Shown one piece after another: positions 56,868-64,000 of a stretch of DNA of 64,000 bases (the stretch's first letter is position 1; every line of letters starts with the position of its first letter). Both the position numbers and the translations under genes were made by a program. The stretch covers positions 3,100,001-3,164,000 of the forward strand of contig PVNU02002850.1 in assembly GCA_003013855.2 (NCBI GenBank), written 5' to 3'. The stretch comes from Liriodendron chinense (Eukaryota; Streptophyta; Magnoliopsida; Magnoliales; Magnoliaceae). The notes beneath the pieces were generated by a model. That model was given only the letters and a program-made list of their open reading frames with translations, was not told where the DNA came from and made no database searches.

Positions 56868-57111
56868 CTCGAATGAAAATGAGTTAGGGTTGGGAGGGGC
56901 TCTTGAATGAAAATATTAATATTATATATAAAATTTTAAAACAAACCAAGCCAAACAGAGCCTGATTCGAACCAAACCGAGCTGAATCAAGCTTGACTTC
57001 AATTTTCAACGAGCCGAAAAATTAGGCTTGGTTTGGTTTGAAACACCTTTCGATTCAACCCAAATTGAGTTTTTTGAACCGGCTTGGTTTGTGTACAACT
57101 TTAGTTTAGAC

Positions 57112-59390
57112 TGAGAAGAGTTGTACGCGGGGTTTGTTTCCAACGCTGTTTGATTTGTTTTCTATTTCGTCAAATGTACTTTGATCTTGTTTGAGTTGCG
57201 ATGATCATACGTAGATTAAGTGGGCCACCCAATGGTCGTTTTAGATCATGAATCAAGGCCCATTCAGATCGTGCGGTTTCGAGTTTTAAATAAGAGAATA
57301 AGGCACCTTCGATGATGGATTTCAAATCAGGGCAGATCTTTGCATTCTGGTTCTTTTGGACAATCCAGATACATCCCAAAAAGCTTAAGGAATCAAGAAT
57401 TCGAACCTTGGAAGAAGTTTCTCTGGTGGGTTCAAATCTAAAAGTTTTCGGTCGTTTTTCGCGTTTTGTTGCAAGTGATCGAGAAAATCGGGAATCTGAG
57501 GCTTTTGATTGGCTCTTCTCGGTTCTCTTGGATTCCGACTAGGATTCGGGAATATATCTGAAAAGAATTTGTGAAGTTCTCTAGCTTCCAATTTCCATCG
57601 CAACTATTAACGGGGAAGAGAGTTTACATGCAACTTCTATTAGATCAGGATCTGCGTGATGCGGTTCAATGGCTGAGATGTTATACACGAATGCTCTAGA
57701 TTTGTGGAGAAGTTCTCTCTTGGATCTGACTTTGAATAGGAAAGGAAACATAACTTTACGTTTTTAAATAGCCTTCACGCGCTAGAGAGTTGTTCGAGTT
57801 TCCAGTCTTTTGTATAAGCATGTAAAGGTAGCTGGGATCTTCTTGATGAAGGGTTTGGATCAATTCGATAAGTTCTCCAGGATTGTAATGGGATTGGGTT
57901 TCTCCGAATCAAGGAGGAGAAAATTTAGTTTGAAATGCATCTCCGCTCGCTGAGTGCTATTCTGATGGTTTATGCACACACACACGTGCACTGTGTCTTG
58001 GTTCACATGTGGGGACAATTTAGAAGCTATGTTAAAGCACGACTATCGATCGTGTTATCCAGCGATTTTTCCAATGGTCAGTTTCGATCATTGTAAATCC
58101 AATCTCAGTCACATAATAGGGCTCGATCTCAAAGCTCGGTGGTTAATCTTTATTCCAACGGTTGGATTACTTTCAAATAATAAATTAACAGTCTTAAGGC
58201 TCTATAGGGTGTCTAAATGTAATAGCACGGATGATTCTACAATCTGATGGTCGGATTTGTGTGATTTTGAGTGAGGGTGTATCGTTTAAGTCATACATGC
58301 GACTACCTATGCGTTTCGAATTTAAAAACTGTAAGATTCCTCTTGGGCAATCATATTCATCCAAGTGTAATATGTAAACAGTTAGATTTGTCAGAGATTG
58401 TCTAGGGATCATAAAGATGGCCATTGTTTTATTTTCGGGTAAGTTATCCATCGAATATGATACGGAATCTGATTGACGGTAGATCTCATGGGTTAGATCT
58501 CGAAATTGCTAGTGTACGGCTTAATTGGACTAAGTATTGTGTGAAATTTCATCGCGAACAGGTTCTTAGAAATAGTTTTTTTTTTTTTAGATTTATCATC
58601 GGGTATGAACATATACACCGTGGAAAACTATGAATGATCATTGGTACATTTCCAAACATTAGAATTGGATTTCAACGGTACAGAACAGTCATCTATGTAT
58701 CAGGATCATGATCTAAAGTTTTTTATTTGTTAACAATCAGGTACGAATAGCTTAGATCAGATCCTTGTCTATTTAATGATGATACGATGGTCCGGATCGA
58801 AAATGGACGATTGGATAGCTAAGTCTATTTATGAAGAATACTTCTAATGGTTAGGTTTAAGCTATGTTTTAGATGAACGGTTAATCTTGTGAGTACAAGA
58901 GGAATTTACATGTCTGCTTGAATGGATGTTAGTGTACGTACTTGCGTGCGTGTGTACACGTACCTAAAATCCCATGTCATTATAATGTGGGGCTCTCACT
59001 CTCCCTTTATTTGGGATAGATTGGAAAAGACGTACTGTAGAGGATCCACATTAGCCTTGTTAGAGTTTCTTTGGGTTCTGGAAGGCCATTTTCCCCTCAT
59101 CAGCCACTTGTAACTACGCATGAAATCTTGACTCAGTACTTTGGTCTGGTTAATCTATGTCATTAACCGACTTTTTGGTTTTAGGTATAAACAACCCCCT
59201 CTCACCAATTACAATGATTTTATGTATCTATGGGACAAGACTTGAAAGCACCATCTTAATCAAGAATGTCCTAAAATATTATATGCTCTATTGTGTTTCA
59301 TTGAGCTGATTTGACAGGATCAACTGCTGGAAGATCTAACCAAGTTTATCTATTTGGTGAAAGTTTGATTGGTGACCTCATGTGATTGGA
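57112..59390. other. No recognised gene
   Basis: Moderately complex DNA flanking the hAT element. Open frames are under 95 codons and scattered on both strands. 'gtcggatttgtgtgattttgag' and repeated 'ggtcagtttcgatc' phrases suggest intron or old-repeat DNA. Nothing could be assigned. Confidence 0.5.
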
Positions 59391-60207
59391 TGTCACGCCC
59401 CAAGATCTGATGCCTTAGTAGACCCCGATGCCTCACCTGAGGGTGCGACTTAAATATCTAATTTTCTCAATCTTAAACATCCAGTGAAGATCTAAATAAA
59501 AGAAACTAGGATCACAATTTAAATAAACAATACTATCATCCAATACAATCCATTCCACAAATTAAAAGGGTATCTAAATACTCTCAATCACATTCCCAAT
59601 CTCAACTTATTGTAATAATATCCAAATTTTAAGGAAACAAATGAAATAAGAATTTCTCCGTCCTTGACTATTCTCAATAGGGTCCTTGACTTGAAATTTA
59701 AAATCCCAACAAGGTGAGTTTAAAATCCCAACAAGTAAACCCACACAAGTTTCATAAAACATATGCAAGTTGAGGAATTTCATATAAAACTAAAAATTTA
59801 AAGAAAGCTATATGTAATAGAATAGAATAGAATACTGAAGCATGTAAATAATGTATAATGAAACGCATGGATAGATCCACAATATTCGGCTCGATTGGTT
59901 TTTCTTGAACGCCAGGGTCATCTTTTCACCAGTGGAACAAAACTCTCCAATAACTCATCCGATACCTATCAATAGGAACTTGTTGCAATTTTGACATGCT
60001 CACCCACCTAGCCTAGACAATGGGATACAATTTGTACGCCATAGGCTGGTTAAACTTGACCCCATTTATCTGTCATAGGCCGGTCAAACCTGACCCATTT
60101 ATCTGTTTTAGGCTGGTCAAACCTCTACTTTATCCGACACCTATCGACTGAAACTTGTTGTAATCCCAACATGCGCACCTATCTGGGCTAGACAATGGAG
60201 GTTCAAA
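59391..60207. other. Possible LTR-like start, otherwise unassigned
   Basis: TGTCACGCCCCAAGATC at 59391 looks like the terminus of a plant LTR read from its end, but I found no matching second end or target duplication. Downstream 'taggctggtcaaac' is repeated three times at 60045-60120. Confidence 0.3.
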
Positions 60208-60209
60208 TG

Positions 60210-60631
60210 GTATCAATTTGGTCTTTAGGGACTTTCCACCCAAGGGTCCCAATCTCCTCATCTATTTACCGATTAAGGGACTTTCAACTTAGGGGGCTCG
60301 ATCACCTAACTATTTTCCACTTTAGGGACTTTTAACCCATGGACTCGATTGTTCCACCTATTTTTTTGGTGTTCCAATTTGATTCACAGTTTTCAAGATC
60401 ATGATGTATGATTTCCATTAGTATCAATTTGGTCTTTAGGGACTTTCCACCCAAGGGTCCCAATCTCCTCACCTATTTACCGCTTAAGGGACTTTCAACT
60501 TAGGGGGCTCGATCACCTAACTATTTTCCGCTTTAGGGACTTTTAACCCATGGACTCGATTGTTCCACCTATTTTTTTGGTGTTCCAATTTGATTCACAG
60601 TTTTCATGATCATGATGTATGATTTCCATTA
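60210..60631. repeat. 211-bp tandem duplication
   Basis: TATCAATTTGGTCTTTAGGG begins at 60211 and again at 60422. The two copies are nearly identical to 'gatttccatta'. Each copy itself contains three 'agggacttt' phrases. Confidence 0.93.
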
Positions 60632-60829
60632 AAAAATCATTTAAAACATCCTATGTCCTAAAATTACATCTAATCCCAAAATTTTTAAACCATTCTATGT
60701 CATATAAATCCATACATAGGCATCAATATAGATAATGGAGAGAAAAAAATATAAACTAGTGCTTATTCGTGTACAACTATTCAAGCCAATCTTGTCTATC
60801 TTGTACTTTTTTCGGGTCCGATCATGTGT

Positions 60830-62400
60830 CCAATTTTCCATGGATTTCCATTAAAGATTGGACGGCTAAATCTTGCTCATAATTCCAAGATAGATTAACC
60901 ATTTCTTGGATGAGATAGAATGGACCAATTTTCCAATACCTGAGGTGCTCGGACGATCACAATTTGTCCATGTTCAAGGTATTACTGTGGGTCCAACTTT
61001 GGCAGATTCAAAAGCCATCCAATGGTTCATATTTAGGAATTTTATGGTCATTTTAATGGTCCAATTATGGACACGTTTATGGCCACTTTGATGGTCCAGT
61101 TTATGATGAATTCATGGATCACTTTGGACTGAATAGGGGCCTTCATCAGTCCAGTTTTGGACCACTTTATAAACCATTTATCGGTTCAATTTTTTGGAAA
61201 ATTTTTGGATGGAGCTCAAAGGTCCAATTTCTAGACCGTTCTTGTATATAAGGGGTGTTTAAAATTTGTCCAGTCTTGAGCCTTTTTATTGGTCCAAAAA
61301 TGGACAGCAATGGGCCTCCCAAACAGTCCAGCGTTTTGACCATTTTCTGGGCCTTCGAAACAGTTCCCTTTTGAGTGGACTACTGGTCCGGTTTGGACCT
61401 GTTTGTACCCGCCAAAAACTGGTCAGCTTTGGGCCCCTTTAAGTACAACAATTGGGCAGATTTGGATGTCTGTTTAGAGGTCCAAATTGGACAGCCTTGT
61501 CGTCCAATAGAATGTCCAGATATGCGTGATTTTGTTATAGAAAATCAGTAGACATATTGTGTGAATTTGTGAGTCTAAAATTAGCGAATAAATATATGAT
61601 TAAATGTTCAGAACAAAGAATAGTTTTGCATGCTCGAATTTGTAAGACTGTGCAGTCCTTTCATGATATATTTGTGGACTAATTTGTTTGATAAATGTAC
61701 TGTAAAATAGTGGACAGGAATTACTTAATTTGGTGGACAGTTTACACAAATCTTGCATGTCAAAGCTGAACATAAACTGAACAAGTCAGTTTATGTGATA
61801 AATGGTCTATATCAAGCAAGTTTAACTTCAAGATAGTGGTCCAATTTTGGACAGAATTGCTGGTCAAATCAAGAGTCCAGACTGACCAGAGTTGGACATC
61901 AAATCGGGTCCAAATGGTCAGTATTTAAGTTCCATCTGATGGTCCTTTTTGGGGAGATTTCTAATGTCCAACAGCTGTCCTAATTACACAAATTTTTAAT
62001 GCCCAGCCATCCGTTTAAATTGGACAAATTCTTGAGGACATTCAACTGTCCAGATTTAATAGATTCCCACTCTGATTAACTGTCCAGATTTGGAAAGATA
62101 TTGGTGTTTGAAAAATGGTCCATCTTGGATATGTCTTGACGTTTATTCATCAGTTCATATTGGACAGATTTGGATGCTCGGTTCGAAGCTAAAACTGAAC
62201 AGATTATACATCCAAATCATGCTCCATTTTTTTTTTTTTTTTTCAGTTTTGGACACTCGATCATGGCTTTGAATCTGGGCGAACTTAATCACCTATTGCT
62301 GGCCACCTTTCAGTCCAAAAAATCTGTCTGATTGGGACACAATTAATGGTTGCAAACGGTCACACCTTTGAGTATAATAAGAACTTTAAACCATTCTCTC
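60830..62400. repeat. Region dense in GGTCCA/TTTGGAC motifs
   Basis: Over 1.5 kb, phrases such as GGTCCAATTTTGGACA, AGTCCAGTTTTGGACC and TCCAAATTGGACAG recur every 30-80 bp. Most have TCCA followed within 4-8 bases by TGGA, so they are short imperfect palindromes. There is no fixed period and no coding potential. Confidence 0.6.
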
Positions 62401-62479
62401 TTTAGATTCAAATTAAGGCCAATATAATAACTAAATGAAGGAGGAATTACAATCATTTAAAAAAGTAATTAACAAGAAC

Positions 62480-63430
<951 letters not shown>

Positions 63431-63478
63431 GATTGCGAGATCCGAAGGTTTGTGCATCCTTCCTCAACAATGTGCATG

Positions 63479-63519
63479 TCCTCCTCCTCCTCCTCCTCCT
63501 CTCTCTCTCTCTCTCTCTG
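63479..63519. repeat. (CTC)n/(CT)n microsatellite
   Basis: CTC repeats pass directly into CT repeats. Confidence 0.95.
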
Positions 63520-64000
63520 CAAGTTTGCTTGGACGTGATGGGAGGGGGCTTTAGGCCTTGCTTATATAGAGATTGGGAGGAGAGTTTTAGGGAGTTAAGG
63601 GCTCCTTTAGTTAAAACGGTAAAATGAGTCGGACAAGCGGTGGGGATGGAGGAGAGAATGAAGTGGTGTGGAGGAGAAGGGAAAGGGGATGTGTGGTGCA
63701 TTGCACATGTGTGAAGTGTACACGTTTACATGGTTTGGGTGTGTCGGGTGGTGCATGTGTGTGGTGTATGAGTGTGTGAGAAGCACACGTGTAGATAAGT
63801 TCAAGATGCATGTTGTACAAGTAAGGTGTGCATGTGGGATCATGTGTGTAGATGTGAGACATACAAGTGTATATGTGAGATGATGAATGGATGGATACTA
63901 CATTTAATGGTCGGATTTCAAGTTAAATGGATGGATAAATGATCTAAGGATGAAGGGTCAATTTAATTGATGAATGAAAATGTACCTAGTTAGATGAATA
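63520..64000. other. GT-rich DNA, no recognised gene
   Basis: 63660-63880 is rich in GTGTG/GCATGTG words. 63880 on has 'gatgaatggatgga' repeats. Nothing was assigned. Confidence 0.5.

Larger units (their letters stand above)
33256..57103 (-). mobile_element. hAT DNA transposon containing nested LTR elements
   Basis: Left terminus TAGAGTTGTGCACCAGCC at 33256. The right terminus reversed, at 57103, is TAAAGTTGTACACAAACC, about 17 of 23 bases matching. Flanking 8-mers GTTTACGC (33248-33255) and GTTTAGAC (57104-57111) agree at 6 of 8, fitting a hAT target duplication. Between them, on the minus strand, are pieces of one hAT transposase split by two LTR-element insertions, each with its own perfect TSD. 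Without the inserts the transposon is about 5 kb. Subterminal DNA is rich in GGCTCGG/AACCAAGCC motifs, as is common for transposase binding. It is dead: the transposase has many stops. Confidence 0.82.

Overview
This window is plant nuclear DNA made almost entirely of transposable elements and their decay products. The evidence is plant-type Ty3/gypsy elements of the Tat lineage (reverse transcriptase, two RNase H domains, DD35E integrase), plant hAT and Ty1/copia relics, many MITEs, and spliceosomal introns. A flowering plant is certain. A magnoliid-like genome is only a guess from the look of the MITEs. I see no intact host gene, rRNA or tRNA. One possible host exon pair lies at 28.4-29.0 kb.

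Layout. 0-2.1 kb: unrecognised AT-rich DNA. 2155-3735: solo LTR with a perfect target-site duplication (TSD). 3799-4421: hAT-type MITE. 4.4-8.7 kb: MITE relics and a second solo LTR (7284-8034). 8.68-10.89 kb: a tandem array with a period near 166 bp and a 7-unit higher-order repeat. 10.9-12.3 kb: MITEs. 12396-22575: a complete Tat retrotransposon on the minus strand, with 606-bp LTRs and TSD ATGGT. 24-30.2 kb: clustered and nested long-TIR MITEs. 30.7-31.9 kb: a rearranged copia relic with its 3' LTR. 33256-57103: one minus-strand hAT transposon of about 5 kb, expanded to 23.8 kb by later insertions. Those insertions are a non-autonomous LTR element (35874-43064, TSD GCCGT) and a second Tat element (43191-54904, TSD TTAAG). 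The second Tat element is itself interrupted by a solo LTR (46171-47098, TSD GCGCC). 57-64 kb: unrecognised DNA with tandem duplications and microsatellites.

Gene organisation. Both Tat elements have gag-protease-RT-RNaseH-aRNaseH-integrase on one strand. On the opposite strand, between pol and the 3' LTR, each carries a convergent extra gene with its own G-box and TATA box. In the first element four exons can be traced with phase-matched splice sites. The product resembles the 'putative gypsy type transposon' (Transposase_28) family followed by a coiled coil. All coding regions are broken by stops or frameshifts, so nothing here looks able to move by itself. LTR pairs differ by about 3% (first Tat element) and 9% (second), so the second is the older insertion.

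All coordinates, motif matches and difference counts were read by eye. No database search was run.
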